Source: an uncultured Rickettsiales bacterium (lineage in GTDB: Bacteria; Pseudomonadota; Alphaproteobacteria; Rickettsiales; UBA1997). Taken from it: a DNA stretch of 36,079 nt. The DNA lies in assembly GCA_905478245.1 (NCBI GenBank), contig CAJQHT010000018.1:1-36079 (forward strand). Direction: 5' to 3'. Positions 16,671 through 24,610 of this stretch are shown here, one piece after another. The notes below the pieces were generated by a model that was not told where the DNA came from, searched no databases, and saw only the letters and a list, made by a program, of their open reading frames with translations. The position numbers and the translations under genes were made by a program. Numbering within the stretch: position 1 is the first letter of the stretch; each line of letters opens with the position of its first letter.

Positions 16671-17396
16671 TTATAGATCAAATGTAACACTACAGTTTAT
16701 ATAGTCATCACCATTGATATGAGTTTCACAAATATCAGCAGTAACATTACCTCTTCTTCCAGCAACAACACTTTTGGTAGATCTAACACGACCTTTATCA
16801 AGAACTCCATCATCCATTTTTCTATCAATAGAGCCAGCCTGCTGATAACTTACACCAGGATTACTAGCTTTTGAAGTAATATTAACCTTGTTATTCTGGC
16901 GTTTCAAAACTCTTTCGATGCCTTCTGCCCCAGTTAAGAATACAACATTCTTACCAATATCTCTACTGCCAAATATCCAGCCAGCTGTATCTATTTTAGC
17001 TTTAGGGATATTATTGTAATCTGCACCATCTAAGCCACCCATATCAGCTTCAAATAATGCCTGTAAAGCTTCCGATCCTTCTCGAACATTGGCGGTATCA
17101 CCAATCTCAACAGTTTGATTAATAGTACCATCATTATTACCAGCAACGACAGTACCAATAATTACATCATAATCACCTGGTAAAGCATCATATTTAGTAA
17201 AGAAAGCATTAGCAGCAATTTTATAATCCCTAGCTTCAGCCATAACAGCACGAAGTTCAGCGGCTTTAATTAAAGAAGCACCACCAGTAATACCAGCGAC
17301 CAATAAACCAATAATAATTAATACAATTGAAAGTTCAATTAATGTAAAAGCACTTCTTTTTGAAGAGCTTTTGTTAGTTTTTTTATAATTTAACAT
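16671..17396 (-). CDS. Type IV pilin-like prepilin, tandem copy 3
   Basis: A 241-residue paralogue, first in transcription order of the three but with its own promoter. The same prepilin leader and cut site (RSA-FTLIE), hydrophobic helix and AEARDYKIAANAF stretch occur at the N-terminus. The variable part keeps GNNDGTIN, LFEADMGGLD, KIDTAGWIFGSRDIGKNVV, SIDRKMDDGVLDKGRVRS and a C-terminal cysteine pair (DIC...INC) before VTFDL. The N(A/N)DGTI element, shared in some form by all three copies, resembles a small Asp/Asn-rich calcium-type loop, but this is only a likeness. Upstream lies the repeat at 17797-17973 and then lgt on the same strand. Confidence 0.85.
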   Translation of the reverse strand: MLNYKKTNKSSSKRSAFTLIELSIVLIIIGLLVAGITGGASLIKAAELRAVMAEARDYKIAANAFFTKYDALPGDYDVIIGTVVAGNNDGTINQTVEIGDTANVREGSEALQALFEADMGGLDGADYNNIPKAKIDTAGWIFGSRDIGKNVVFLTGAEGIERVLKRQNNKVNITSKASNPGVSYQQAGSIDRKMDDGVLDKGRVRSTKSVVAGRRGNVTADICETHINGDDYINCSVTFDL

Positions 17397-17953
17397 AATT
17401 TAAAGTTTTAAAGTTTTAAAGTTAATAAAAATAAAGTTTTATAGTTAGAAATCCACAAACATTATAAATTTCTCCCTAACCATATTGTAACACATAAAAT
17501 GAACTATGTCAAATATGTTTTTATTTTTTTAAGTAATTAACTGTTATTAAATAGCAAATATTATTCAAAAATCATTTTTATAAAAAAATAAAAAGTAAAA
17601 TAATTTTATTTTATTTTTTAACATAAATTATCTATAACACCTTATAAACTGGCTTTAGGCCATTTTTATTAAATATTATAATAGATTTTCAAAAAAATTG
17701 ACCTTTATTATTATCATTTTCTTTTAATTGAAAAAATATGTATAATTTTGACCTAATATTATTTATATAATGTTTTTAAGAATGGTTTTTAACATTATAC
17801 CAATTCCCATTCTTTGATGAATGATGCAGGCAAAAAATTTTTTGTAAGAAAAATTATAAAAGAGAGTCGTCAGTATGCTCATATTTTAACGAGGCTTTTT
17901 ATGATTTTAATCAAAAAATGTAAAGTTAGATTATTTATTATTTTAACTTAATT
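17397..17953. other. Intergenic region between pilin copy 3 and lgt
   Basis: No gene seen. The first 370 bases (17397-17768) nearly duplicate the region upstream of copy 2, including octamers and promoter. The rest is a dispersed repeat with inverted ends (17797-17973) that runs into the lgt stop codon. Confidence 0.75.
17484..17512 (-). promoter_or_regulatory. Sigma-70 promoter of pilin-like gene 3
   Basis: Minus strand TTGACA (17512-17507), 17 bases, TACAAT (17489-17484); identical to the copy 2 promoter and its surroundings. Confidence 0.8.
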
Positions 17954-17973
17954 TTAAAGATGGGATTTGGTAT
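17797..17973. repeat. Dispersed repeat copy B with imperfect terminal inverted repeats (MITE-like)
   Basis: The left end ATACCAATTCCCATTCTTT (17797-17815) is an inverted match to the right end AAAGATGGGATTTGGTAT (17956-17973) with one mismatch and one extra base. The element is about 177 bases, has no ORF, and both ends are flanked by TA, as for insertions by mariner/IS630-type transposases. The right 125 bases recur at 10132-10258. The piece ATGCAGGCAAAA near the left end recurs at 14223-14234 and a solo end at 15391-15405. Confidence 0.7.
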
Positions 17974-18730
17974 TACTTGCAACGTAAAAAACCCACAAAC
18001 CTAAAAACAATATCGGCAAAGATAATAATTGACCCATAGTAAAATAATTAAAAATAAAGCCAATATGCTGGTCTGGTTCCCTGAATTGTTCAACAAAAAT
18101 ACGCGAAGAAGCGTAAATAATCAAGAATAAGCCAGATAATGAACCTCTTTTTTCCTTAATTTTAGTAAATTTTGCCAAAAGATTTAAGATAATAAAGCAT
18201 AAGATGCCCTCAAGAAATGCTTCATAAAGCTGGCTTGGATGGCGTTTTTGATCAGAAATAAGGGGGAAAACAACGCCAAAAGCAGAATCAGTAACTCTAC
18301 CGTAAAGTTCCATATTGATAAAATTAGCAATACGACCAAAAAACAAACCAATTGGAGCTGCTATTGATAAAATATCAGTTAATTCTAAAAAGTTTATCTT
18401 ATATTTTTTAGCAAAAAGAAACATTGAAATAATAGCACCCAGTAAACCACCATGAAAAGACATGCCTCCATGCCAGACATATAAAGCCTCCAATGGATTT
18501 TGTAAGTAAAATGTAAAATTATAAAAGAAAACATAACCCAACCTACCACCTAAAATAATGCCAATAATTGACCAATTTAGCCAAGAATCCATTTTTTTTG
18601 TATCTAAAATTTTTGATCTCTTTAAGATGTAATAGGTAAAAACTATCCCTAAAATATAAGCTAGAGAATACCAGCGAACTGCCAAAGGGCCAATTGAGAA
18701 TATTACTGGATCAAAAATTGGTAAAATCAT
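17954..18730 (-). CDS. lgt: Phosphatidylglycerol-prolipoprotein diacylglyceryl transferase
   Basis: Inner-membrane enzyme that adds diacylglycerol to the lipobox cysteine of prolipoproteins. The 258-residue protein has several membrane segments and the family motifs HGGMSFHGG (87-95) and GRIANFINMELYGR (132-145), plus RHPSQLYEA in the third quarter. The start is the ATG at 18730, two bases after the queF stop, so the two are probably one transcript. The last six residues (NTKSHL) and the stop codon are encoded by the end of the dispersed repeat at 17797-17973, so the C-terminus seems to have been replaced or extended by that insertion; the active-site regions are untouched. Confidence 0.96.
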   Translation of the reverse strand: MILPIFDPVIFSIGPLAVRWYSLAYILGIVFTYYILKRSKILDTKKMDSWLNWSIIGIILGGRLGYVFFYNFTFYLQNPLEALYVWHGGMSFHGGLLGAIISMFLFAKKYKINFLELTDILSIAAPIGLFFGRIANFINMELYGRVTDSAFGVVFPLISDQKRHPSQLYEAFLEGILCFIILNLLAKFTKIKEKRGSLSGLFLIIYASSRIFVEQFREPDQHIGFIFNYFTMGQLLSLPILFLGLWVFYVASNTKSHL

Positions 18731-18732
18731 AA

Positions 18733-19194
18733 TTAACCCCTGCCCTTATAATTTGGCACATTTTGCTCTGAAATATTGCAATTTTCTGGCCTTTTGCCGG
18801 TTTCGAAGAAAATATCTATTGGGATACCTCCTCTTGGATACCAATATCCACCAATTCTTAGCCATTTTGGCTTTAATAATTTAATTAAGTCCTTAGCAAT
18901 GCTTACAGTACAATCTTCATGAAAAGCACCGTGATTTCTAAAGCTGGTAAGATAAAGTTTAAGAGCTTTACTTTCCACTATATATTTATCAGCAACATAA
19001 TCTATAATAATATGAGCAAAATCCGGCTGTGAAGTTACAGGGCAAATTGAAGTAAATTCAGGACAGGTAAAACGAATGGCATAATCAACATCTTGATGCG
19101 GATTGTCTATTTTTTCTAAAATATCTATATTGGGCTCATTATAATTAACATTAGAATTATTGCCTAAATTATTTAAATTATATTTTTTTGTCAT
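18733..19194 (-). CDS. queF: NADPH-dependent 7-cyano-7-deazaguanine reductase
   Basis: Reduces preQ0 to preQ1, the free-base step of queuosine synthesis for tRNA wobble positions. The 153-residue protein is the short, single-domain (YkvM-type) form. Catalytic Cys51 and Asp58 lie in [12 protein letters not shown], and the QueF signature ESKALKLY is at 74-81, followed by [11 protein letters not shown]. Coupled to lgt downstream. Upstream is a repeat-rich non-coding region and then tRNA-Gln(UUG); tRNA-Gln is not itself a queuosine target, so that proximity has no clear meaning. Confidence 0.96.
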   Translation of the reverse strand: MTKKYNLNNLGNNSNVNYNEPNIDILEKIDNPHQDVDYAIRFTCPEFTSICPVTSQPDFAHIIIDYVADKYIVESKALKLYLTSFRNHGAFHEDCTVSIAKDLIKLLKPKWLRIGGYWYPRGGIPIDIFFETGKRPENCNISEQNVPNYKGRG

Positions 19195-19419
19195 TTGTTA
19201 TTTTTTTAAGAAAGTAAAAGATTTACAGTAGATTTTTCTGCTAAGTTGATTGCAGTAGTAGGATAGTGAATAATTTCTTTATTTATCATCAAGCCTGTCA
19301 GCAGGTTTCTTATTATGGCTGGGACGGCAGGATGGCGAATAATTTCTTTATTTATTTAAAGTAATTCGCGTAAATTACTCAAAAAAAATTGTAAAACAAT
19401 TTTTTTCTGCGTCATGTTT

Positions 19420-19477
19420 GACGAAATTTAAGCTATACCTAACAAAATATTTAAGTTAACATAGTTTAAATTTCGTC
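19420..19477. repeat. 17-bp inverted repeat (large hairpin)
   Basis: GACGAAATTTAAGCTAT (19420-19436) and ATAGTTTAAATTTCGTC (19461-19477) pair along all 17 positions, with one G-T pair, around a 24-base loop. A second nested hairpin follows directly: CAAAAATC (19478-19485) with GATTTTTG (19527-19534), and inside it TAACTCT (19488-19494) with AGAGTTA (19516-19522). Confidence 0.75.
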
Positions 19478-19601
19478 CAAAAATCTGTAACTCTAAAGAT
19501 TCGCTATGCTCATCAAGAGTTAAGACGATTTTTGTCAAACCTGCTAGTTGTCAAACCTGCTAGCAGGTTCTAATCTCTTTGTCCCTATAAGCCATACCAA
19601 A

Positions 19602-19617
19602 AAACCCTAGCGGGTTT
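19602..19617 (-). terminator. Terminator of tRNA-Gln
   Basis: On the minus strand AAACCC-GCTA-GGGTTT followed by TTT, starting 7 bases after the tRNA CCA end. A six-base perfect stem with a four-base loop. Confidence 0.7.
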
Positions 19618-19624
19618 CTTACTA

Positions 19625-19699
19625 TGGCTGGGACGGCAGGATTCGAACCTGCGCATGACGAGATCAAAACCCGTTGCCTTACCGCTTGGCCACGTCCCA
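19625..19699 (-). tRNA. tRNA-Gln (anticodon UUG)
   Basis: 75 bases on the minus strand including an encoded CCA end. The acceptor stem TGGGACG pairs with CGTCCCA, discriminator base G. D-arm GCCAAGCGGTAAGGC, anticodon stem ACGGG/CTCGT with the loop TTTTGAT placing TTG at positions 34-36, and T-arm GCAGG-TTCGAAT-CCTGC. The layout matches bacterial tRNA-Gln(UUG). The last 18 bases are duplicated 309 bases downstream at 19316-19333. Confidence 0.96.
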
Positions 19700-19744
19700 A
19701 CATAATAAAAGATTGGTCAAATCATAAATAAAGCTCTGTAAAAG

Positions 19745-20518
19745 TCAAGAATTTTTAGAGAAAAAGAACCAATTATAATCATCTGATTTATCTGATTGAA
19801 AAATATAACCAGCATCTTTAAATGACTTAAGGTCATTAATGTCATCTATTTGATTTTCAATAATAAAATTAGACATCATACCTCTAGCCCTCTTAGCGAA
19901 GATTCCAATATTTTTATAAATATCATTTTTCTTATTCATAAAAGTAATATTTAATAATTTCCCCTTTAATATTTTAGGATCTATTGCTTTTGAATATTCA
20001 TTTGAAGCTAAATTTACAATTATCTTACTATTTCTTGATTCTAGCTCTTTATTAAAATTATTAGTAACAATATCACTCCAAAATTTATATAAATTATTAC
20101 CTTGATTATTTTGTAATTTAGTTCCCATTTCCAGCCGATATGGCGGCATTAGGTCTAAGGGACGCAGAATTCCATATAAGCCAGATAAAATTCTAAGATT
20201 ATTTTGAGCAAAATTTAATTGATCTACATTATATTCTTCTTCTTTTATAGAATTATATACATCACCATTAAAAATAAATAAAGCCGGATAAGAATTTTCC
20301 GAATTAAATGGAGTTTGAAAATTTTGATATCTCTCGTGATTAAGAATTGCTAATTTTTGACTAATATTCATTAATTCAGCTATTTCCTCCAAAGAAAATT
20401 GTTTTAAAATTTTAATTAATTCATTGCTTTTATTTAAAAAAATAGGAATTGAAGTTTTTTTAGGATAATTGCTTATATTAAAATCTAACGATTTTGCCGG
20501 AGAGATAATGAATAGCAT
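19745..20518 (-). CDS. yaaA: Peroxide stress protein YaaA (DUF328 family)
   Basis: Cytosolic protein that in E. coli lowers free iron during peroxide stress and has a DNA-binding fold. The 257-residue protein begins with the diagnostic MLFIISPAKSLDF and keeps YNGDVY-like FNGDVY, LRILSGLYGILRPLDLMPPYRLEMG, NLASNEYSKAID and KRARGMMSNFII in order, all typical of the family. Full length. It stands alone between tRNA-Gln downstream and the divergent trcR upstream. Confidence 0.95.
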   Translation of the reverse strand: MLFIISPAKSLDFNISNYPKKTSIPIFLNKSNELIKILKQFSLEEIAELMNISQKLAILNHERYQNFQTPFNSENSYPALFIFNGDVYNSIKEEEYNVDQLNFAQNNLRILSGLYGILRPLDLMPPYRLEMGTKLQNNQGNNLYKFWSDIVTNNFNKELESRNSKIIVNLASNEYSKAIDPKILKGKLLNITFMNKKNDIYKNIGIFAKRARGMMSNFIIENQIDDINDLKSFKDAGYIFQSDKSDDYNWFFFSKNS

Positions 20519-20605
20519 ATTTATTTATTATAATTGAATCATTTAGTTGACTTATACCAAAACTTATTTAATATCAGGAACATACCAATTGAACCTTATA
20601 CTTAC

Positions 20606-20653
20606 TGCTAAAAATCTTATAAAATATACATTATTTATAGTTCATTTTTAGCA
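20606..20653. repeat. 10-bp inverted repeat upstream of trcR
   Basis: TGCTAAAAAT (20606-20615) and ATTTTTAGCA (20644-20653) form a perfect dyad with a 28-base spacer, ending 34 bases before the trcR -10 box. Could be an operator or part of an RNA hairpin; no known motif recognised. Confidence 0.5.
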
Positions 20654-20687
20654 ATGTTAACGATTAAGTTGTTAAAGGCTAGGTTCT

Positions 20688-20695
20688 GATACAAT
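20688..20695 (+). promoter_or_regulatory. Extended -10 promoter of trcR
   Basis: TACAAT at 20690-20695 preceded by TGA gives an extended -10 (TGnTACAAT); a TTGTTA lies 15 bases upstream. Transcription would start near 20702, 20 bases before the ATG. Confidence 0.5.
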
Positions 20696-20721
20696 TAAGA
20701 TAATAATTTTTCTAAATAAAA

Positions 20722-21279
20722 ATGCAAATAAATAAAGATCTACCACTAATGAGAAAAGCAACCGTAGTATGGCTGCTAGAAAATACATCATTAACTTTCA
20801 AGCAAATTGCTGTTTTCTGCGGCTTTCATGAACTTGAAATACAAGGAATAGCAGATGGCGATGTTGCAGCTGGCATAGTTGGACAAAATCCTGTAACCTC
20901 AGGACAATTATCAACCGAAGAAATTACAAGATGCCAAGATGATCCAGAAGCTTCTTTAGTGTTAAATACCAGCGTTGCTAAAGCTATTAAAATTGCTAAA
21001 AAAACATCAAAATATACCCCTATCGCCAGAAGAGGAGATAAGCCAGATGGCATACAATATTTACTTAAATATTATCCAGATATATCAAATGCGCAGATTA
21101 AAAAATTAGTTGGCACAACAAATAACATGATTGAATCCATCAGGGATAAAACTCACTGGAATATGAAAAATCTTAAGCCAAAAGATGTCGTTTTACTTGG
21201 TCTTTGTAGTCAATCTCAACTTAATGAAGTTGTTAGCAGCATAAAACCTGCCCCTGAACCAAAAAAGGCAAAAAAATAA
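20722..21279 (+). CDS. trcR: TrcR / DUF1013 family cell-cycle transcriptional regulator
   Basis: A 185-residue protein of the DUF1013 family, found in alphaproteobacteria and named TrcR in current annotation. Family-typical stretches are LPLMRKATVVWLLENTSLTF, IAVFCGFHELEIQGIADGDVA, ARRGDKPDGIQYLLKYYPDI and IKKLVGTTNNMIESIRD, with THWN and DPVLLGLCSQ-like KDVVLLGLCSQ near the end. The N-terminal part looks like a helix-turn-helix. The tail is Lys/Pro rich. It is useful here mainly as a taxonomic marker; direct targets are not known to me. Preceded by an extended -10 promoter and a dyad. Confidence 0.92.
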   Translation: MQINKDLPLMRKATVVWLLENTSLTFKQIAVFCGFHELEIQGIADGDVAAGIVGQNPVTSGQLSTEEITRCQDDPEASLVLNTSVAKAIKIAKKTSKYTPIARRGDKPDGIQYLLKYYPDISNAQIKKLVGTTNNMIESIRDKTHWNMKNLKPKDVVLLGLCSQSQLNEVVSSIKPAPEPKKAKK

Positions 21280-21281
21280 AA

Positions 21282-22241
21282 CTAAATTAAGCCACCAAAA
21301 ACACCAAGATAATCCTGAAGAGTTACATTATTGTGAGTAGAGATGCTTAATTTTTTACCAAAGAAATCTTCTATCTCTATTCCCATGGCATGTAAATAAA
21401 GCCTGTGATGTAATTTTAAAGTGCCAAAATCAGTATTACTGCTACCATACTTAAAATCACCTATTATTGGATGACCAATTTCTTTCAAATGCACTCTTAT
21501 CTGATGAGTTCTACCTGTAATTGGATTAACTTTTAAAATTGAAACATCTCTATCCGGATAATATTTCAATAATTCATAATATGTTACGGCATTTTTACCC
21601 ATAATATTATCCCTATAAACTTTCTCATTTTTACCTTGATATTTTTTTATTAAAGGAATATCAATTTTGTCTTTTTTGTTTTTAACGCAGCCTTTAACAA
21701 GTGCATAATAAGTTTTTTTAATTTGTCTATTTTTAAAATAGCTTGTCAATAAGGTGGAAGAAGCTCTATTACGAGCTATCAGCAATATTCCGCTTGTATC
21801 TTTATCTAAACGATGAACTAATTTTGGCTTTTCTATATTTTCAAATTTTAAATATGGCAACATGTCATCAACAGATAAATTAATACCACTTCCACCCTGC
21901 ACCGCCAATCCAGCTTTTTTATTTAGAATGATAATATTTTTATCCTGAAATATAATTGACCCTTTAATTTCTTGAATAATATTTGAACTTACAAATTTGG
22001 TAGGTTTGGGCGCCTTTAAGCTAAAATCAATTCCTGCCAGTATTTCTATTAAATCTTTTTCTTGTAAATTATAAGATATTTGTGTTTTCTCTTGGTTTAC
22101 CCTTATAAGCTTTTTTCTAATTAATTTATTTATTAGAGCAAAATTTAAACCCTTGCTAATCAAAAATTTATCAAGCCTTAGGTCTACATCCCCCAATTGT
22201 ATAATAAATTTTTTACCAGAGAAATTATTATTATTTTTCAC
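21282..22241 (-). CDS. rluC: 23S rRNA pseudouridine synthase, RluC-type
   Basis: RluA-family pseudouridine synthase, most likely acting on 23S rRNA. The N-terminal S4 RNA-binding domain spans about residues 20-70 (LRLDKFLISKG...). The catalytic domain has HRLDKDTSGILLIARN with catalytic Asp146, and later PITGRTHQIRVHLKEIGHPIIGD. At 319 residues it is normal for RluC. The frame begins with GTG at 22241, since no ATG lies near the N-terminus before the S4 domain; it overlaps the 3' end of corC by 11 bases, suggesting coupling. RluD is an alternative, but the neighbouring wording favours RluC. Confidence 0.88.
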   Translation of the reverse strand: MKNNNNFSGKKFIIQLGDVDLRLDKFLISKGLNFALINKLIRKKLIRVNQEKTQISYNLQEKDLIEILAGIDFSLKAPKPTKFVSSNIIQEIKGSIIFQDKNIIILNKKAGLAVQGGSGINLSVDDMLPYLKFENIEKPKLVHRLDKDTSGILLIARNRASSTLLTSYFKNRQIKKTYYALVKGCVKNKKDKIDIPLIKKYQGKNEKVYRDNIMGKNAVTYYELLKYYPDRDVSILKVNPITGRTHQIRVHLKEIGHPIIGDFKYGSSNTDFGTLKLHHRLYLHAMGIEIEDFFGKKLSISTHNNVTLQDYLGVFGGLI

Positions 22242-23496
22242 TTTCTGTTATTTTGCGAATTTTTAATAAAATAATTCTATTTTGTACCATTTTAATAATT
22301 TCAATTGAAAAGCCGTTAATCTCAAAATCATCACCCTCTTCTGGTATTTTTTGTAATTCCTCAATTACAAATCCAGCTATAGTAGAAAATCTATCATCAT
22401 CATCAGGCAAATTCCAATTTAACTTTCTGTTAATATCTCTGATTGGAAATTCACCAGGAATTTGCCAATGACCATCTTTCAAATTAACAATTTTAACTTT
22501 TTTTCTTATCTCCTCTCTCTCATTAATACTTCCAACTATTTCTTCCAATATATCTTCCAAAGTAATAATTCCCGCCAAATCACCATATTCATCCACAGCA
22601 ATGGCAAATTTTCTTTCTTTTGCTTTAAAATTTGCCAATTGGTCTCTTAAATTATTAGTAACTGGTACAAACCAAGGTCTAAAAGTAATAGAGCTTAATT
22701 TTATTTTCGAAAAATCATTATTATTTTTATTCAAATCTTTAATTAATTGCTTAATATTAAGTATTGAAACAATATTATCTTTATCCTTTCTCCATAATGG
22801 TATTTTGGTATGATTAATTTTAAAAGCCTGTTTAATTATATTTTGTACATCTTGATCTATATTTATTGATTTTATATTTTTTCTATGAATTATAACATCA
22901 GCAATAGAAACTTCATTTAAATCAAGAATACCGCTAATCATGTCTTTATCATATTTAACCATAGACCCCTCTTTATGTTTTAAAGCTATAGTTCCCCTGA
23001 TCTCCTCAAGACTGGAAATAGTAATATTTTTACCCTTTTTATTAGATGTTTTGGTTAGCAATCCAACTATGCCATTAATTGCTTTAGTAATAGGGTAAAA
23101 TAATTTTACAAAAATTACCAAAGGCCAGATTGTTAATAAAGCTACTTTTTCAGAATTTTTTAAAGCATATGTTTTAGGAGCTATTTCACTAAAAATTAAT
23201 AATAATATTGTCATAGTGAAGGTGGCATACACAACACCCACCGCACCAAAATAATCAATAAAGAAACTTGTCGCAATAGCAGAAGCAAAAATATTAACAA
23301 CATTATTCCCAAGTAAAATAGTGGCAATTAAATTATCCTTATCTTTTAGTAATAATTCGATCATTTTAGCACTTTTATTTCCATCCAAAGACATTCGATG
23401 AATTTTTCCCTTAGAAGAAGCTGTAATACCAGTTTCAGCGCCAGAAAAGAATGCTGAAATAATTATTAAAATTAATATTGAAATTATGTAAATCAT
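22231..23496 (-). CDS. Hemolysin C / CorC family membrane protein (CNNM-CBS-CorC_HlyC)
   Basis: A 421-residue inner-membrane protein. It has an N-terminal CNNM (DUF21) domain with about four hydrophobic segments (residues 1-140, starting MIYIISILILIIISAFFSG), two CBS domains (about 190-320, with DVIIHRKNIKSINID and FAIAVDEYGDLAGIITLEDILEEIVG), and a C-terminal CorC_HlyC domain (WQIPGEFPIRDINRKLNW...TIAGFVIEELQKIPEEGD). Such proteins take part in magnesium or cobalt ion efflux; the hemolysin name is historical. It is 5 bases from yejB and overlaps rluC, inside the five-gene operon. Confidence 0.92.
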   Translation of the reverse strand: MIYIISILILIIISAFFSGAETGITASSKGKIHRMSLDGNKSAKMIELLLKDKDNLIATILLGNNVVNIFASAIATSFFIDYFGAVGVVYATFTMTILLLIFSEIAPKTYALKNSEKVALLTIWPLVIFVKLFYPITKAINGIVGLLTKTSNKKGKNITISSLEEIRGTIALKHKEGSMVKYDKDMISGILDLNEVSIADVIIHRKNIKSINIDQDVQNIIKQAFKINHTKIPLWRKDKDNIVSILNIKQLIKDLNKNNNDFSKIKLSSITFRPWFVPVTNNLRDQLANFKAKERKFAIAVDEYGDLAGIITLEDILEEIVGSINEREEIRKKVKIVNLKDGHWQIPGEFPIRDINRKLNWNLPDDDDRFSTIAGFVIEELQKIPEEGDDFEINGFSIEIIKMVQNRIILLKIRKITESEK

Positions 23497-23501
23497 ATTA
23501 T

Positions 23502-24602
23502 TTATATTTTTCTATTTTCGAAATCTATCCTAGGATCAATTAATTTATAAGTTAAATCTCCTATAATTGAGGTAATTAAACCAAGTAAAGTAAAAAAGTA
23601 CAAAGTACCAAACATCACGGGATAATCTCGTGAAATTGCCGCTTCAAAACCAAGTAAACCAAGACCGTCCAAAGAGAAAATTATTTCAATTAACATTGAG
23701 CCGGTAAATAATATTCCAATTAATGCCGCCGGGAAACCAGCTACAACGATTAACATAGCATTACGAAAAATATGACCATAAAGCACTCTATTGTTTTTTA
23801 AACCCTTAGCTCTTGCTGTTATTACATATTGTTTATTAATTTCTTCCAAAAAAGAATTTTTACAAAGAAAAGTAAGGCTGGCAAAACCACCAATTACCAT
23901 AGATAAGATTGGTAAACACATATGCCATAAATAATCTAATATTTTCTTATGCCAAGATAAATCGTCAAAATTACTAGAAACAAGGCCACGTAAAGGAAAG
24001 ATATCAAAAAAGTTACCGCCAGCAAACATAATAATTAATAAAATAGCAAAAAGAAATGAAGGTATTGCATAACCTATAATAACCATAAGACTAGTTGTTA
24101 TATCAAACTTGCTACCATTTAGAAGTGCTTTTTTAATACCAAGAGGTATCGATATTAAATAAACCAGTAAAGTTGTCCAGAGGCCAAGAGATATTGATAC
24201 TGGCATCTTTTCTATAACTAAATCAATTACCTTTTTATCCTGATAAAAACTATCACCAAAATCAAAAAATAAATATCTTTTTAACATTACAACAAAACGC
24301 TGCCACAAACTTTGATCAAAACCATAGATTTTCTCTATCTTCTTAATTAAATCCTGGTCTATACCCTGAGAACCTCTATATTTAATATTATTTGTTGCAA
24401 TATTTTGATTATTTAATGAAATTTTAGAAGTTAAATTCATTTTAACTGATTCCTCGCTAGCACTGGAAGAAGAATTTAAGCTGGCAATCAATCTTTCAAC
24501 CGGACCACCAGGTGCCGTCTGAACAATAAGAAAATTAATCAACATTATAAAAAATAATGTTGGAATAATTAATAAAAATCTTTTTAAACTATAGATATAC
24601 AT
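23502..24602 (-). CDS. yejB: ABC transporter permease, YejB-like (oligopeptide / microcin C type)
   Basis: A 366-residue inner-membrane permease of the DppB/OppB family. It starts with a membrane segment (RFLLIIPTLFFIMLINFLIV), has the family's APGGPVE segment followed by the long periplasmic insert typical of YejB, and the permease loop EEINKQYVITARAKGLKNNRVLYGHIFRNA with FTGSMLIEIIFSLDGLGLLGFEA near the end. The ATG at 24602 is 8 bases after tolB. The usual partners yejA, yejE and yejF are not next to it, which is unusual; they may be elsewhere in the genome. Confidence 0.85.
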   Translation of the reverse strand: MYIYSLKRFLLIIPTLFFIMLINFLIVQTAPGGPVERLIASLNSSSSASEESVKMNLTSKISLNNQNIATNNIKYRGSQGIDQDLIKKIEKIYGFDQSLWQRFVVMLKRYLFFDFGDSFYQDKKVIDLVIEKMPVSISLGLWTTLLVYLISIPLGIKKALLNGSKFDITTSLMVIIGYAIPSFLFAILLIIMFAGGNFFDIFPLRGLVSSNFDDLSWHKKILDYLWHMCLPILSMVIGGFASLTFLCKNSFLEEINKQYVITARAKGLKNNRVLYGHIFRNAMLIVVAGFPAALIGILFTGSMLIEIIFSLDGLGLLGFEAAISRDYPVMFGTLYFFTLLGLITSIIGDLTYKLIDPRIDFENRKI

Positions 24603-24610
24603 TTATTAAT

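Larger units (their letters stand above)
19195..19624. other. Repeat-rich, structured non-coding region between queF and tRNA-Gln
   Basis: No convincing ORF in 430 bases. From left to right it shows two copies of GAATAATTTCTTTATTTAT (19267 and 19337), a 30-base duplicate of the tRNA-Gln 3' end (19304-19333), a 7-bp hairpin (19360-19379), an A-rich/T-rich hairpin around TAAAA (19382-19406), a 17-bp hairpin (19420-19477), a second large hairpin (19478-19534), two tandem TTGTCAAACCTGCTAG units (19532-19563), a perfect palindrome AACCTGCTAGCAGGTT (19554-19569), and the tRNA terminator. May be a palindromic repeat element, a structured RNA or both; not identified. Confidence 0.6.

Noticed and set aside
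19195-19624. CRISPR array
   Set aside because: Repeats here are two-copy duplications and palindromes with no regular spacer length and no cas genes nearby.
20655-20678. CtrA-like TTAA boxes upstream of trcR
   Set aside because: TTAA pairs are present but their spacings (3, 4 or 11) do not fit TTAA-N7-TTAA, and TTAA is frequent in AT-rich DNA.
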